64,000 nt of DNA, taken from CAVZCK01 sp963798805. GTDB lineage: Bacteria; Pseudomonadota; Alphaproteobacteria; Rhizobiales; Rhodomicrobiaceae. The notes under the pieces are model-generated. The model was not told where the DNA came from and did no database searches. It was given only the letters and a program-made list of their open reading frames with translations. Of the stretch, positions 63,193 through 64,000 are shown one piece after another. Made by a program: the position numbers and the translations under genes. The stretch covers positions 310,001-374,000 of the forward strand of contig CAWCVC010000005.1 of the NCBI GenBank assembly GCA_963798805.1, read 5' to 3'. Position 1 is the first letter of the stretch; every line of letters begins with the position of its first letter.

Positions 63193-64000
63193 GCGCGAAC
63201 CGGGCCGTTTATCCGATCACTGCCATGAGCCGTCTGCTGGGTGTCTCCGCCAGCGGCTTTTACGCTTCGACCAAGCGTCCGCCATCCAGGCGTCGCCAGG
63301 CCGATGCGGCTCTGACCGCCAGGATCCGCACGGCGCATGCTGGCTCGCAGGGCACGTATGGCGTCCCGCGCATTCAGGCCGAACTCGCCGAACAGGGGAT
63401 ATGCGTTGGCCGCAAGCGCGTGGCCCGCTTGATGCGCGCAGCGGCGCTCGCCGGCGTCAGCCGTCGTCGCTTCGTGACGACGACTGTGAAGGGCGGCGGC
63501 CGTCAGGCGCCCGATCTGGTTGACCGCAACTTCACGGCAGACCGGCCTAACGTATTGTGGGTGGCCGATATTACATATTGTCCGACCTGGTCGGGGTTCC
63601 TCTATCTCGCCGTCGTTCTCGATGCCTTCAGCCGACGGATCGTCGGCCAAGTGAGCGCTTGTCGCTCACGATAAACGTTCGCTCCGATGGCAGCCAGCTT
63701 GCACGCCAAGATCGTGTTGGATGCGCTCGATATGGCGCTATGGCGGCGGCGTCCGATCGGCGTGATCCACCACTCCGATCAAGGCTCTCAGTACACGTCT
63801 CTTGCTTTCGGCAAGCGCTGCCGGGAAGCGGGCGTCCGTCCATCGATGGGCTCAGTCGGCGATGCCTATGACAATGCGATGGCGGAAAGCTTCTTCGCCA
63901 CCCTCGAATGTGAGTTGCTCGACCGGCGGCGGTTCAAGACCCACGCCGAGGCGCGCATCGCCATCTTCGAGTTCATCGAAGGCTTTTACAATCCGCGCCG
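63189..64000 (+). pseudogene. IS3 orfB with in-frame stop, copy 3 (partial)
   Basis: The TAA is at 63672-63674 with the same palindrome before it (63651-63669); the frame reopens at the ATG at 63687 and continues beyond the window edge. Confidence 0.85.

Larger units (their letters stand above)
62824..64000 (+). mobile_element. IS3-family insertion sequence, copy 3 (partial)
   Basis: Same left end TGAAGTTGCCCCGGTTTCGT and same content as copy 2, in the same orientation, running off the window after 1,177 of 1,490 bp. Confidence 0.95.

Noticed and set aside
1..64000. CRISPR arrays, tRNA or rRNA genes, complete prophage
   Set aside because: No regularly spaced short repeats, cloverleaf or rRNA sequence and no phage structural genes were seen by eye on either strand.

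Overview
The window is GC-rich alphaproteobacterial DNA. The dense reading frames, the family mix (SgaA-type aminotransferase, ECF sigma with YciI partners, DUF1254, DUF937, AbrB/AmoA membrane protein) and the rhizobial style of insertion sequences point to a soil or plant-associated Hyphomicrobiales (Rhizobiales) chromosome. No rRNA, tRNA, CRISPR array or replication origin was seen, and I cannot name the genus.

Positions 1-12.6 kb are ordinary chromosome. A partial FAD-linked oxidase diverges from a serine/alanine-glyoxylate aminotransferase. An eight-gene minus-strand cluster follows: two YciI proteins, a long ECF sigma factor, two VOC proteins, an SRPBCC protein, a BNR propeller and a MoaD/ThiS-like protein. 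Next come a thiamine-diphosphate enzyme of the acetolactate synthase family, an aldehyde dehydrogenase and an SMP-30 lactonase, all on the plus strand.

Positions 12.7-41 kb are an insertion-sequence sink built around a damaged glycosyltransferase locus. It starts with a decayed histidine kinase. Nested elements follow: IS3 inside IS66; IS1111-type inside another IS110-family element inside a second IS66; a three-gene serine-recombinase module; IS3 inside IS1182, with IS630 sitting exactly in the IS1182 target duplication; two different IS1380 elements, one splitting a glycosyltransferase; an ISAzo13; and IS256 inside IS1634, which is bounded by a 50-bp target duplication. Insertion order can be read from the nesting and duplications. 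Surviving host genes here are a GT2 and a GT4 glycosyltransferase, a 52-residue exported peptide, a small hypothetical protein and an AbrB-type membrane protein.

Positions 40.8-62.3 kb are accessory chromosome rich in envelope and exported proteins: an HtrA protease, small secreted proteins, a truncated DUF1254 protein, three AraC-type regulators (one only a HTH fragment), a LuxR solo, an HdeD protein, a formylglycine-generating enzyme next to a dead sulfatase and near an intact Tat-exported sulfatase it could mature, a secreted HAD hydrolase, a DUF3302/HlyD pair with a nonsense codon, a trypsin-like protein and DUF937/YidB proteins. The window ends in an IS256 remnant interrupted by a third copy of the IS3 element.

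The most interesting signals are: three IS3 copies all carrying the same palindromic in-frame stop in orfB; candidate guide-RNA regions of the two IS110-family elements, one with 8-9-nt matches to its own insertion site; the 50-bp IS1634 duplication; a 19-bp palindromic motif shared by two regulator-associated intergenic regions; and the recombinase module with its small unknown middle gene.
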